A stretch of 64,000 bases of DNA from Polaribacter haliotis (GCF_014784055.1 NZ_CP061813.1:3606001-3670000); one strand, 5' to 3'; shown: positions 16,624-27,026, counted from the stretch's first letter. The notes: a model not told the origin generated them from the letters alone. Translations and numbers: made by a program.

Positions 16624-16668
16624 TAAAGATTTTAATTGAAAATTATACTTTTTAAATGTATAAAAAAT

Positions 16669-18525
16669 CTATTTCCTATCCAAAAAATCTTGATACGCTT
16701 CTTGGGAAATAGCCTTTCCTAAAGAATCTAATTGAAAAACTGCTTTTCCTTTTTTTAATATAGATTTTTTACTTGTAAAATCATACACGAACAAACCGTT
16801 TTTAGAGAAAGTTCCAAAACCATTATTAAAAATATAATGTGCATATTGTTTGCTAGAATTATTAAAAATATTTTTGCTAAAGCTGAAGTTGGTCTTGTCT
16901 CCATCCAATAAATCTAACAAGGTAAAAGGTAAATCTATTTGCGAAGAAATATTATCGATTTCGATTCCTTTTTGTTGCAAAGCACCACCCAACCACAACA
17001 TTGGAATTTTAAATTTTTTCGGAGAATTAAAAACACCTTCGTGTTTTGGGGAACGATGTCCATGATCTGAAATAATAATAATTAAGGTGTTTTTATACCA
17101 AGGTTGTTGCTTTGCGTCTTCTATAAAATCTCCAATTACCTGGTCTGTATAAGCATGTGCGCTTCTAAATTTATTTTCGTCTGTATCTTTTCCGAATTTG
17201 TAATCGCCAATTATTTCGTACGGTTCGTGACTCGTGAGTGTTAAAGCAATTTTGAAAAAAGGTTCTTTCTGCAAACCTTTTAAATCATTAGCAAAACGTT
17301 TCATAAAAATATGATCGTGAGCGCCCCATTTCGAGTTCCAATCTTTTTTATCGAAATCGTCTCCATCTACAAAGTGTGTAATTCCCGAATTTCGTAAATA
17401 CGTATTCATATTTCCGAAGTTTAAATCTCCTCCATGATAAAAGGAAGTTTTGTAGCCCAAATCAATCATTTTTTGAGGTAACATTGGTAAACTCCTTGTT
17501 TTATTTGGCATTTTCATAATGCTCTTTGTAGCTTGTGGATAATAACCACTTAAGATAGCAGGAATTCCTTTGTCTGTTCTATCTCCATTTGCATAGAAAT
17601 TTGTAAATAAAATCCCTTCTTTAGAAAGTCGATTCAAATTTTCAGTAACATTTGGTTCTCCACCTAAAGAGCCAACAACTTTGGCTGTTAAACTTTCCCA
17701 AATAATTAAAATTACGTTTGGTTTTTTGGTGTTTAAAATGCTGTCTTTTGTAGCTGTTAAAAGAGAATTTCTTCTTTTTGAAATGATTTTTTTTGCAATA
17801 TTTTTATCAAAATACTTATAAGGATTTCCAGTATCCGATTTATGAGAAAGGACATTAAAAAAGTTCCAAATAAAATTATTAGCAGCATGATTTGCGAACA
17901 TTTTATTAGAAAAATAAACATTGCTTTGGTTTACAGGAATGGTTTGTAAACCACCTCTTAATGGAATAATTAGAATTCCAGTTATTATTAAAAACAAAGG
18001 TATTTGTAACCAACTTCCTTTGTTAATTTTTTTCATTTTTAAATGAATATTTTTTTGAAACCATTTGATAAAAATGAAAGAAAAAACTCCTAAAAATAAC
18101 ACTCCTAAGATTATTTGAAAAGTAGAAACAGAAGCCAGCATAACTTCAGGAGTATTTAAATAGGTAAAGAAAGAAGTGTCTAAACGAACACCCCAAGCTT
18201 CATACAAACCAACATCTAGCAATAGGAAAATGGTAATTAAAACAATTATAATGTACGAATACCATTTTATAATTCTCTCGATTATTTTAGGCTGAAGAAA
18301 TATCGTAAAAATAATCAGCAAAAAAGGAATGATACTTAAATAGGAAGCAAAAGAACAATCTAAACGTAAACCATAAACAAATGTTTTAAAAATTGTTACA
18401 AAGTCTAGCTCTTTGGTTTTATCAAAATTAAAAAGCAGAAAAAATAAACGCGCAAATACAAAATAACCTACCCAAAGAAAAAAGTAAGTAAAGTTGAATT
18501 GAAGTCTGTTTTTTATGCTTTTCAT
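16669..18525 (-). CDS. LTA-synthase-like membrane sulfatase/phosphotransferase
   Basis: The 618-residue protein has about five N-terminal membrane helices (residues 12-190) and a C-terminal alkaline-phosphatase-superfamily domain from about residue 270. Motifs include LIIWESLTAKVVGSLGG (metal-binding glutamate), NGDRTDKGIPAILSGYYP (nucleophile threonine) and IIISDHGHRSPKHEG (metal-binding Asp-His). This matches the LtaS/OpgB/MdoB architecture. Gram-negative members transfer phosphoglycerol or similar groups onto periplasmic glycans or lipids. A true lipoteichoic acid role is unlikely in Bacteroidota. It lies 26 bp downstream of tsaD. Confidence 0.9.
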   Translation of the reverse strand: MKSIKNRLQFNFTYFFLWVGYFVFARLFFLLFNFDKTKELDFVTIFKTFVYGLRLDCSFASYLSIIPFLLIIFTIFLQPKIIERIIKWYSYIIIVLITIFLLLDVGLYEAWGVRLDTSFFTYLNTPEVMLASVSTFQIILGVLFLGVFSFIFIKWFQKNIHLKMKKINKGSWLQIPLFLIITGILIIPLRGGLQTIPVNQSNVYFSNKMFANHAANNFIWNFFNVLSHKSDTGNPYKYFDKNIAKKIISKRRNSLLTATKDSILNTKKPNVILIIWESLTAKVVGSLGGEPNVTENLNRLSKEGILFTNFYANGDRTDKGIPAILSGYYPQATKSIMKMPNKTRSLPMLPQKMIDLGYKTSFYHGGDLNFGNMNTYLRNSGITHFVDGDDFDKKDWNSKWGAHDHIFMKRFANDLKGLQKEPFFKIALTLTSHEPYEIIGDYKFGKDTDENKFRSAHAYTDQVIGDFIEDAKQQPWYKNTLIIIISDHGHRSPKHEGVFNSPKKFKIPMLWLGGALQQKGIEIDNISSQIDLPFTLLDLLDGDKTNFSFSKNIFNNSSKQYAHYIFNNGFGTFSKNGLFVYDFTSKKSILKKGKAVFQLDSLGKAISQEAYQDFLDRK

Positions 18526-18551
18526 AAATAAATTAGAAGATGTTTTTAGGG

Positions 18552-19577
18552 TTATTCAGTCACTTTTAGGCGCGCTTTTGCAGTTACAGAAACGTCGGAA
18601 TAATCTTCGTTTAAAAATTTTAAATACCCAGTAATGGCAATCATTGCAGCATTATCTGTTGTGTATTCGAATTTTGGAATGTAGGTTGTCCAACCAAAAT
18701 GTTTTTCAGCTAACTGTAAACGTGTTCTAATTTCCGAATTTGCAGAAACACCACCAGCAATAGCAATGTGTTTTATCCCAGTTTTTTTAACTGAATTTTT
18801 TAGCTTTTCCATTAAAATTTCTACAATTGTATATTGGATGGAAGCACAAATATCATCTAAATTTTCTTCGATAAAATTTGGGTTTATACGCTGTTGTTTT
18901 TGAATAAAATATAAAATACCTGTTTTTAATCCACTAAAACTAAAATCTAAATCGCCTACTTTTGGTTTTGTAAAAGGAAACGCTTTTGGGTTTCCTAATT
19001 TTGCATGTTTATCTATTAAGGGTCCTCCAGGATAAGGTAAACCTAAAATTTTTGCAGATTTATCAAAAGCTTCTCCAACAGCATCGTCTATAGTTTCGCC
19101 TAGAATTTCCATTTCAAAATAATTAGAAATCTTTACAATTTGTGTATGCCCACCACTAATAGTTAGGCAAATAAAAGGAAAAGGAGGAGTTTTGTTTTCA
19201 CCATCATTTATAAAATGAGCTAAAATATGCGCCTGCATATGGTTTACATCTATCAAAGGAATTTCTAAACCCAAAGCCAAAGATTTTGCAAAAGAAGTTC
19301 CTACCAATAAAGAGCCCATTAAACCAGGGCCTCTTGTAAATGCAATTGCAGATAAATCTTTCTTAGTAATATTCGCATTTTCTATGGCTTGTTGTACTAC
19401 AGGAACAATATTTTGTTGATGTGCTCTAGAAGCCAATTCAGGAACTACTCCACCATATTTGGAATGTACTTCTTGGTTTGCAACCACATTGCTTAAAACT
19501 TTTCCATCACAAATTACAGATGCACTTGTATCGTCGCAAGAAGATTCTATTCCTAAAATGTAAACCGGTTTTTTCAT
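18552..19577 (-). CDS. tsaD: tRNA N6-threonylcarbamoyladenosine transferase subunit TsaD
   Basis: TsaD, with TsaB, TsaE and TsaC, makes t6A37 on ANN-decoding tRNAs. I chose the ATG at 19577 (MKKPVYILGIESSCDDTSASV), giving 341 residues, the usual length; an ATG seven codons upstream adds a hydrophobic stretch not seen in the family. The metal-binding HMQAHILAH motif and the nucleotide-binding GGHTQIV, GEAFDKSAKILGLPYPGG and AIAGGVSANS segments are all present. It is divergent from tamB. Confidence 0.97.
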   Translation of the reverse strand: MKKPVYILGIESSCDDTSASVICDGKVLSNVVANQEVHSKYGGVVPELASRAHQQNIVPVVQQAIENANITKKDLSAIAFTRGPGLMGSLLVGTSFAKSLALGLEIPLIDVNHMQAHILAHFINDGENKTPPFPFICLTISGGHTQIVKISNYFEMEILGETIDDAVGEAFDKSAKILGLPYPGGPLIDKHAKLGNPKAFPFTKPKVGDLDFSFSGLKTGILYFIQKQQRINPNFIEENLDDICASIQYTIVEILMEKLKNSVKKTGIKHIAIAGGVSANSEIRTRLQLAEKHFGWTTYIPKFEYTTDNAAMIAITGYLKFLNEDYSDVSVTAKARLKVTE

Positions 19578-19595
19578 AAAATAAATAATGAAATA

Positions 19596-19603
19596 CAAAA
19601 TTA
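19596..19603 (-). promoter_or_regulatory. Candidate -7 element for tsaD
   Basis: On the minus strand TAATTTTG matches TAnnTTTG about 19 bp before the chosen tsaD start. It also lies over the upstream alternative ATG (19598), which argues for the later start. No clear TTG partner is seen. Confidence 0.45.
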
Positions 19604-19657
19604 AGTATTATTTTAGGTTGAAGTTACTTTTTTAAGATTAGAAATTTAATTCTTTGT

Positions 19658-19665
19658 TAAATTTG
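19658..19665 (+). promoter_or_regulatory. Candidate -7 element for tamB
   Basis: TAAATTTG matches TAnnTTTG on the plus strand, 70-130 bp before the possible tamB starts. No well-spaced TTG -33 element is seen. Confidence 0.4.
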
Positions 19666-19789
19666 CACGTTCTTTGTAAGAATTGGCAATATTTTTGATT
19701 AAAAATCATTCAATATATTGTAATTACTTTTAAAATAAATTGTTATTAAACGAGCTGGAAAAAAAATACTAAAATGGTTAGGGTACATT

Positions 19790-22700
19790 GTGCTCTTTTT
19801 GTTGTTGCTTAGTGTTTTATTATCAACTTCTTACGTGCAAACTAAGTTAGGGAGATATGCTACAAATAGAATTAACGACGATTTTGGAACCAACTTAACG
19901 ATTGGAAAAATAAATTTATCTTTTTTAGGAAGTGTAGAGTTAAAAGATGTAAAAATTAAAGACCATCATAAAGACACTTTAATTTTTGTAAATAGTTTAA
20001 GTACTTCTATTTTAAATGCTAAAAAAGTACTAAACAGCGAAATTTTATTGGGCGATATTACTATAGAAGGTGCTCATTATCATATGAAAACTTATAAAGG
20101 AGAAAAAGATGATAATATGGCTGTTTTTATGGATAGCTTTAAAGCTAATAAGCCAAAAGACTCCCTTTCTCCGACATTTATATTAAAAGCGAAAAATGTA
20201 TATGTAAGCAATTTAGATTTTAAATTGATGGATTTAAATAGTAAAGATTCCTTAACTTTTTCGGCATCTAAAACTGGAGGAAATTTACAAGATCTTTCTA
20301 TTTATGGTGCTAATTTTTCTACAAACACAAGAGGTTTATATTTTGTAACCAATTTAGGAGTAGAAGTTACCAACTTAACTACTAATTATACATTTACAAA
20401 AACTGCAATGAAATTTGCAAATACTACTTTAAAAACTCAGGAATCGAATGTATATGGAGATATTCTTTTCAGTTATAAAAGGGAAGATTTAACAAGTTTT
20501 AAGGACAAAGTAAAAATAACAGCAGATTTTAAGAAAAGCGATTTAAAAGTATCCGATTTAAAGAAGTTTTACAATGAAGTAAGTGGAAACGATTTAATAA
20601 CTTTTAAAACAAATATGGTTGGAACTTTAAATAATTTTGAATTGAAAAATTTAAAATTAGCCACCCAAAAAGGCATTCGAGTGTATGGAGATTTGTCTTT
20701 TGTAAACGCTGTAAATGTTGATAGAGGTTTTGTTTTCGAAGGAGATTTAAACAATTTAACAGGGACTTATAGAAACTTAAAAAATATAATGCCAAATGTT
20801 TTGGGTAAAAATATACCCACAGAATTCGATAAGTTTGGTCGATTTGTAGCCAAAGGAAAAGTAAAAGTAACACCTACTCAAATGACAGCTACTGTTACTA
20901 TGAATTCACAAATTGGAGGTGTTGTAACAGATTTAGAAATAGATAACATAGATGCAATAGATACTGCAAGTTATGCTGGAAGTTTGCAATTATTAGGTTT
21001 CGATATGGGGAAATTTTTAAACGACCCACTTTTTGGAAAAGTTTCTTTAGAAGGAGATGTAAATGGAAATGGATTTAAATTATCGAATATCGATACTCGA
21101 TTTATTGGTAAAATTTCTGAATTCAACTTTAAAGATTATACCTATAAAAATATTGTTGCCAATGGCCAATATCAAAATAATAAGTTCGATGGAGATTTGT
21201 TAATTAACGATGAGAATTTTAAGATGGATTTTAAAGGTTTGGCAGATTTATCTTCGGAAGTTCATAAGTTCGACTTTAAATCGGACATTTCCTATCTAAA
21301 TTTAAAACAAACAAACCTTTTTACAAGAGACAGTATTTCTGTTGTAAAAGGAAACATAACTTTAGATGTCGAAGGTAACGATTTAGACGATATTGTTGGT
21401 AAAGCAACTTTTAGAAACGTATTGTACACCAACGAAAATAAAGAATATACATTTAAAGAATTCGATGTTACATCTTCTTTAAAAGACAGTATAAAAACAA
21501 TAGAAGTAGTTTCCGAAGACATTGCAAGTGGTGCTATTTCTGGTAAGTTTTCTTTTGAAGAATTACCAAAAGTAGCGCAAAATGCTTTGGGAAGTATTTA
21601 TACAAATTATAAACCATATTCTGTTGCTTCAAACCAATATTTAGATTTTAATTTTACGGTTTTTAATAAAATTGTAAATGTGTTTTTTCCTTCGATTTCT
21701 ATTGATGATAATACCAAATTAAAAGGGAAAATAAATTCTGATAAAGATCTTTTTAAACTTACAGTTTCCTCTCCAAGAATAGATGCTTATGGGAACGAAA
21801 TGAAAGAAATTTTACTGAGAACAGACAATCAAAACCCGCTTTATAATACACATTTAACGGCTGCAGAAGTAAACACACCATATTATAACGTTTCTAAATT
21901 AAATTTATTAAATAGAACCGAAAATGATACGTTGTATTTCAAATCAGTTTTTAAAGGAGGAAATAAGAAAAATGAAGATTTTAATCTCGATTTTTTCTAC
22001 ACATTTAATCCTGAAGGAAAATCTGTGGTAGGTTTTGAAAAATCTTCATTCATTTATAAAGAAAATACGTGGAATATTAATCCAGATCAACAAAATACAG
22101 ATAAAATTACCTTCGATTTAAAAAAGAACGAGTTTAATTTTAGTCAATTTAAACTTGTTTCTGGAGAACAAAAAGTAGAGTTTACAGGTAGTTTAAAAGG
22201 GAATGACGAAAAAATATTATTGGCAGACTTTACAAAGGTAAATTTAGAAAGTTTTCTCCCTAAAATAGATAGTTTGGCTTTAAAAGGAATACTATCTGGA
22301 AATCTAGATTTTGTACAAAAAGAAGGAGATTATAGTCCTGAAGCAACTTTAATGGTTAAAGATTTTCAGGTAAATGATTTTAAACAAGGAAATTTATCTA
22401 TCAATGTAAAAGGAGATAATTCGTATGAAAAGTACAATGTAAATTTATCCATAGAAAATAAAGATGTAAAAAGTATTGCCGCTACTGGTTCTTTAGATTT
22501 TTCATCAGAAAGGCCTATTATAGATTTAAATGTGTTTTTGGAAGAGTTTAAGCTAGAGGCATTTAGTCCATTGGGTCAAGATGTTTTATCCTCCTTAAGA
22601 GGAAGTGCTACTGGAGATTTTACCTTAAGAGGTTTTTTAAGCAACCCAGATATGGATGGAAGCTTAATTTTGAAAAACGCAGGTTTAAAATTTCCTTATT

Positions 22701-24202
22701 TAAATGTAGATTACGATTTCGAAGGAGAATCTGTAATTTCACTAATGCAACAATCATTTATTTTAGAAGATTTTAAATTATTAGATACCAAACATAAATC
22801 TAGAGGGGTATTTAAAGGAAGTATCTCTCACTTTAATTTTAAACAGTGGTTTTTAGATTTAAGAATAGAAAGTGATAATCTGTTAGTATTAGATACAAAA
22901 AATACAGAAGAAGCGTTGTATTATGGTAGTGCTTATATAGATGGTTCTGCAAGTATTACTGGTTTAACAGACAGACTTACGATAGATGTAAATGCAAAAA
23001 CAAATCCAGGAACACTTTTTGTTGTTCCTTTAAAAGATGTAGAAACTGTAGATAGTTATAATTTAATTCACTTTAAAACAAAGGAAATTAAAGCAAAAGA
23101 CCGTCAAAAAGAAATTGCTTTAGAAGCATTAAAAGGGTTAGAGTTAAACATCGATTTAGAGGTTACAAAAGATGCAGTTGCACAAATAGTTATAGACGAG
23201 GTATATGGAAGTCAATTAAAAGGGAGAGGTTCTGGAAATTTGCGTATCGAAATAGACACTAGAGGAAAGTTTAACATGTTTGGCGATTATTTAGTAAATA
23301 GCGGAGTTTACGATTTTAAGTACGGAGGTATTGTAAATAAACCATTTGCTATCCAAAGAGGTGGAACAGTTTCTTGGAATGGAAACCCTGCAGATGCAAA
23401 TTTAGATGTTACAGCCATATACAAAGCAAAGGCAAACCCAGGAGTTTTATTAGAGAACTTTAATTCTAATAGAAATATCGAAGTAGATTTGGTAGCCAAA
23501 ATTACAGGAGGTTTATTCAATTCTAAACAAGAATTGGGTATAGAACTTACTAACGTAGATCCAACAATTGCAAACGAACTAGAATTTATTTTAAATGATA
23601 ATAACGTAAACGAGAAAACTACACAATTTATTTCGTTATTAGCATTTGGTAATTTTACCAACCCAGATAAAGTAAATTTCGACGCAAATGCAACAATTAC
23701 CAATACAGCTTCAAGTGCGATTGCAGCAGCTTTTTCAAGTTTGTTAAATAGTCCCGATAGTAAATTTCAATTAGGGGTAGATTATCAACAAGGGCAGTCA
23801 GATAGTGATGTAGATCGTTTAAATATCGATAACCAAGTAGATTTGTCTGTAAGTACAAAAGTTAGCGATCGAGTTATTATTAATGGAAAAGTAGGAGTTC
23901 CAGTAGGAACAAAAACACAGTCGAGCGTTATTGGAGAAGTAAAGGTAGAAATCTTACTAAATGAAGAAGGAAACTTTAGAGGTGTAATTTTTAATCGTCA
24001 GAACGAAATTCAGTATACAATCGAAGACCAAGGTTATACACAAGGAGTTGGACTTTCTTATCAAGTTAATTTTAATACATTATCTGAATTGTTGCAGAAA
24101 TTAAATTGGAAAAAGAAAAAAGTAAAACCAAAGAAGAAAGATCTAGTAAAAGATTCCCTAATAAAAGTTAACAAAGACTTAATAAATTTTGAAGGAAATT
24201 AA
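19790..24202 (+). CDS. tamB: TamB-like translocation/assembly or lipid-transport protein (DUF490)
   Basis: This giant protein (1470 residues from the GTG at 19790) has an N-terminal membrane anchor, a long repetitive beta-strand body and a C-terminal TamB domain (about residues 1110-1440, with NSGVYDFKYGGIVNKPFAIQRGG and later QFISLLAFGNF). TamB and AsmA-like proteins bridge the envelope and move phospholipids or aid outer membrane protein assembly. The start is uncertain. The frame stays open upstream to a stop at 19736 and encodes a basic lead-in (KRAGKKILKWLGY) that the anchor helix should have, yet only ATT codons at 19739 or 19745 could begin it. A start before 19790 is likely. Confidence 0.9.
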   Translation: MLFLLLLSVLLSTSYVQTKLGRYATNRINDDFGTNLTIGKINLSFLGSVELKDVKIKDHHKDTLIFVNSLSTSILNAKKVLNSEILLGDITIEGAHYHMKTYKGEKDDNMAVFMDSFKANKPKDSLSPTFILKAKNVYVSNLDFKLMDLNSKDSLTFSASKTGGNLQDLSIYGANFSTNTRGLYFVTNLGVEVTNLTTNYTFTKTAMKFANTTLKTQESNVYGDILFSYKREDLTSFKDKVKITADFKKSDLKVSDLKKFYNEVSGNDLITFKTNMVGTLNNFELKNLKLATQKGIRVYGDLSFVNAVNVDRGFVFEGDLNNLTGTYRNLKNIMPNVLGKNIPTEFDKFGRFVAKGKVKVTPTQMTATVTMNSQIGGVVTDLEIDNIDAIDTASYAGSLQLLGFDMGKFLNDPLFGKVSLEGDVNGNGFKLSNIDTRFIGKISEFNFKDYTYKNIVANGQYQNNKFDGDLLINDENFKMDFKGLADLSSEVHKFDFKSDISYLNLKQTNLFTRDSISVVKGNITLDVEGNDLDDIVGKATFRNVLYTNENKEYTFKEFDVTSSLKDSIKTIEVVSEDIASGAISGKFSFEELPKVAQNALGSIYTNYKPYSVASNQYLDFNFTVFNKIVNVFFPSISIDDNTKLKGKINSDKDLFKLTVSSPRIDAYGNEMKEILLRTDNQNPLYNTHLTAAEVNTPYYNVSKLNLLNRTENDTLYFKSVFKGGNKKNEDFNLDFFYTFNPEGKSVVGFEKSSFIYKENTWNINPDQQNTDKITFDLKKNEFNFSQFKLVSGEQKVEFTGSLKGNDEKILLADFTKVNLESFLPKIDSLALKGILSGNLDFVQKEGDYSPEATLMVKDFQVNDFKQGNLSINVKGDNSYEKYNVNLSIENKDVKSIAATGSLDFSSERPIIDLNVFLEEFKLEAFSPLGQDVLSSLRGSATGDFTLRGFLSNPDMDGSLILKNAGLKFPYLNVDYDFEGESVISLMQQSFILEDFKLLDTKHKSRGVFKGSISHFNFKQWFLDLRIESDNLLVLDTKNTEEALYYGSAYIDGSASITGLTDRLTIDVNAKTNPGTLFVVPLKDVETVDSYNLIHFKTKEIKAKDRQKEIALEALKGLELNIDLEVTKDAVAQIVIDEVYGSQLKGRGSGNLRIEIDTRGKFNMFGDYLVNSGVYDFKYGGIVNKPFAIQRGGTVSWNGNPADANLDVTAIYKAKANPGVLLENFNSNRNIEVDLVAKITGGLFNSKQELGIELTNVDPTIANELEFILNDNNVNEKTTQFISLLAFGNFTNPDKVNFDANATITNTASSAIAAAFSSLLNSPDSKFQLGVDYQQGQSDSDVDRLNIDNQVDLSVSTKVSDRVIINGKVGVPVGTKTQSSVIGEVKVEILLNEEGNFRGVIFNRQNEIQYTIEDQGYTQGVGLSYQVNFNTLSELLQKLNWKKKKVKPKKKDLVKDSLIKVNKDLINFEGN

Positions 24203-24264
24203 CTTGTTTTTTCCTTAATTTTAAAATATGTTTTTTTTTGAGAAAATAACTATCTTATAATTTT

Positions 24265-24357
24265 ATGAATTTTTTTTTTGATGAAAAATATGATGTAAAA
24301 AAACATACTGAAAACGTTTTAATTTTTATAGATGATATTCTAAAAAATAGAATATAA
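24265..24357 (+). CDS. Possible 30-residue small ORF in the tamB-pfkA gap
   Basis: An ATG-initiated ORF encodes a short soluble peptide (begins MNFFFDEKYDVKKHTENV, ends DDILKNRI). Codon use is compatible with the genome, but the ORF is short and contains a T9 tract. Its end includes the perfect inverted repeat ATATTCTA-AAAAA-TAGAATAT (24335-24355), which could instead be an operator or RNA hairpin for the downstream pfkA. No family was recognised. Confidence 0.2.
   Translation: MNFFFDEKYDVKKHTENVLIFIDDILKNRI
24335..24355. promoter_or_regulatory. Inverted repeat upstream of pfkA
   Basis: Perfect 8-bp arms (ATATTCTA and TAGAATAT) around five A residues lie about 85 bp before the pfkA ATG. There is no T-run, so it is not an intrinsic terminator. 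A regulator-binding site for the glycolytic pair pfkA-gapA is possible. Confidence 0.35.
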
Positions 24358-24437
24358 ATAAAGGAAAAAGCCTAAAACGATTTCGTAGTTTTTTTATTTT
24401 AAATGCCCAAAAAGCAGTAATTTTACGATATATAATT

Positions 24438-25421
24438 ATGAAGAAAATAAAAAAAATAGCAGTAATGACTTCTGGGGGAGATGCTCCTGGAATGAATGCA
24501 GCAATTAGGTCTGTGGTTAGAGCATGTGCTTATTACAGAGTTAGTTGTGTTGGTATATATAGAGGTTATGAAGGTCTTATTGAAGGCGATTTTATTGAGT
24601 TAACAGCAAGAAGCGTTAACAATATAATCAATAAAGGAGGAACTATTTTAAAATCTGCAAGATCAAAAGAATTTAGAACCAAAGAAGGTAGAGCCAAAGC
24701 TTACGAGCATTTGAAAGAAAATAACATTGAAGCAATGGTTGTTATTGGTGGAGATGGTTCTTTTACAGGAGCAGTAATTTTTAACGAAGAATACAAATTT
24801 CCGGTAATTGGAATTCCAGGAACTATCGATAATGATATTTTTGGAACTACCCATACTTTAGGGTATGATACAGCTTTAAATACAGCTGTAGAAGCAATCG
24901 ATAAAATTAGAGATACTGCATCTTCTCACAACAGATTATTTTTTGTTGAAGTAATGGGTAGAGATGCTGGTTTTATTGCATTAAACGCAGGTGTTGGAGC
25001 AGGAGCAGAAGAAATTTTAATTCCTGAAGAAGACTTAGGTTTAGAAAGAATGTTAGAATCTCTTAAAAAGAGTAGAAGAACAGGAAAGTCTTCTAGTATT
25101 GTTGTTGTTGCAGAAGGAGATAAATCTGGTAAAAATGTTTACGAATTAGCACAATATGTAGAGGAAAACTTACCAGAATATGACGTAAGAGTTTCTGTAT
25201 TAGGACACATGCAAAGAGGAGGTTCACCTTCTTGTTTCGATAGAGTTTTAGCAAGTAGATTAGGTGTAAAGTCTGTAGAATTATTATTAGACGGACAAAC
25301 AAATTTAATGGTTGGTTTAAAAAACAACGAAGTAATAAGTACAAGTATTGCAGAAGCAATAAAAGGAGGTCATTCAATAAATCAGGAACTTTTAAGAGTT
25401 TCAGATATCATGACTACATAA
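24438..25421 (+). CDS. pfkA: ATP-dependent 6-phosphofructokinase
   Basis: The 327-residue PfkA phosphorylates fructose 6-phosphate in glycolysis. Family signatures are all present: MTSGGDAPGMNAAIRSVVR at the N-terminus for ATP binding, VVIGGDGSFTGA with the GGDGS motif near residue 105 (the glycine of GGDG indicates ATP rather than PPi use), PGTIDNDI with the catalytic aspartate, and VEVMGRDAGFIA. VLGHMQRGGSPSCFDR completes the substrate pocket. Its gene is 28 bp before gapA, forming a glycolytic operon. Confidence 0.97.
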   Translation: MKKIKKIAVMTSGGDAPGMNAAIRSVVRACAYYRVSCVGIYRGYEGLIEGDFIELTARSVNNIINKGGTILKSARSKEFRTKEGRAKAYEHLKENNIEAMVVIGGDGSFTGAVIFNEEYKFPVIGIPGTIDNDIFGTTHTLGYDTALNTAVEAIDKIRDTASSHNRLFFVEVMGRDAGFIALNAGVGAGAEEILIPEEDLGLERMLESLKKSRRTGKSSSIVVVAEGDKSGKNVYELAQYVEENLPEYDVRVSVLGHMQRGGSPSCFDRVLASRLGVKSVELLLDGQTNLMVGLKNNEVISTSIAEAIKGGHSINQELLRVSDIMTT

Positions 25422-25434
25422 TATTAATAAGTAA

Positions 25435-26451
<1,017 letters not shown>

Positions 26452-26473
26452 TATTTAAAATATAGTAAAAGTA

Positions 26474-26509
26474 AAAACCTGATAGATTTGTTTCTATCAG
26501 GTTTTTTTA
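26474..26509 (+). terminator. Intrinsic terminator after gap
   Basis: A 12-bp perfect stem (AAAACCTGATAG with CTATCAGGTTTT) with an 8-nt loop is followed by a T-run. It ends the pfkA-gap transcript. Confidence 0.92.
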
Positions 26510-26513
26510 TTTT

Positions 26514-26569
26514 TGAATACTGAATACTGAATACTGAATACTGAATACTGAATACTGAATACTGAATAC
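26514..26569. repeat. Tandem array of eight 7-bp units (TGAATAC)
   Basis: Eight uninterrupted, perfect copies of TGAATAC lie between the gap terminator and the ridA stop codon. The stop codon of ridA (minus strand) is formed at the array edge. A perfect array of this kind is expected to vary in copy number between strains. Confidence 0.97.
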
Positions 26570-26949
26570 TATTTCACAGCTATCACACTAATTTCTACAT
26601 TCACAAACTTAGGCAAGTTCGCAACTTCTACAGTTTCTCTTGCAGGCGCAGTTTCATTATCGAAATATTCTCCGTAAACTGTATTTATTTCAGCAAAATT
26701 ATTCATATCAGAAATAAAAATAGAAGCTTTTATAACATTTTCGAAAGTCATTTTTGCAGCGGCTAAAACTTCTTTTAAGTTTTCCATTACTTGTTTTGTT
26801 TCTAAAGTAATACTGTCTAGAACCAATTCTCCCGAATTCGGATTTATAGCTATTTGTCCAGAAGTGTACAAAGTATTTCCAGTTAATACAGCTTGGTTAT
26901 ATGGTCCAATAGGAGCAGGTGCGTGTTTGGTTGTGATTATTGTTTTCAT
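26569..26949 (-). CDS. ridA: RidA/YjgF/UK114 family enamine/imine deaminase
   Basis: The 126-residue protein is of typical RidA length. RidA hydrolyses reactive enamines and imines such as 2-aminoacrylate made by PLP enzymes. Key segments are APAPIGPYNQAV, LYTSGQIAINPNSGEL, and TAPARETVEVANLP, which carries the arginine that binds the substrate carboxylate (Arg105 in E. coli), followed by the glutamate-bearing VNVEISVIAVK. The stop codon borders the 7-bp tandem array. Confidence 0.95.
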   Translation of the reverse strand: MKTIITTKHAPAPIGPYNQAVLTGNTLYTSGQIAINPNSGELVLDSITLETKQVMENLKEVLAAAKMTFENVIKASIFISDMNNFAEINTVYGEYFDNETAPARETVEVANLPKFVNVEISVIAVK

Positions 26950-26983
26950 TGTTTATTAGTTTTTTATTTTTAAGTTTCAATAT

Positions 26984-27016
26984 TAAGATTTCTCCATAAA
27001 GTCGAAATGACAATTG
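26984..27016. repeat. Half copy of the TGTCATTTCGA element
   Basis: These 33 bases (TAAGATTTCTCC through GACAATTG) are the exact reverse complement of 5097-5129. Only the left half of the longer element is present. It lies in the gap between lptD and ridA, upstream of ridA. Confidence 0.9.
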
Positions 27017-27026
27017 CGAACTTACT

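Noticed and set aside
16669..18525. Lipoteichoic acid synthase in the strict sense
   Set aside because: The organism is a Gram-negative Bacteroidota; only the general sulfatase/phosphotransferase family is supported.
23308..23703. 131-residue minus-strand ORF in tamB
   Set aside because: It overlaps the conserved TamB C-terminal domain and has no supporting signal.
26514..26569. Possible CRISPR or iteron array
   Set aside because: The unit is only 7 bp, without spacers, and no replication protein gene is nearby.
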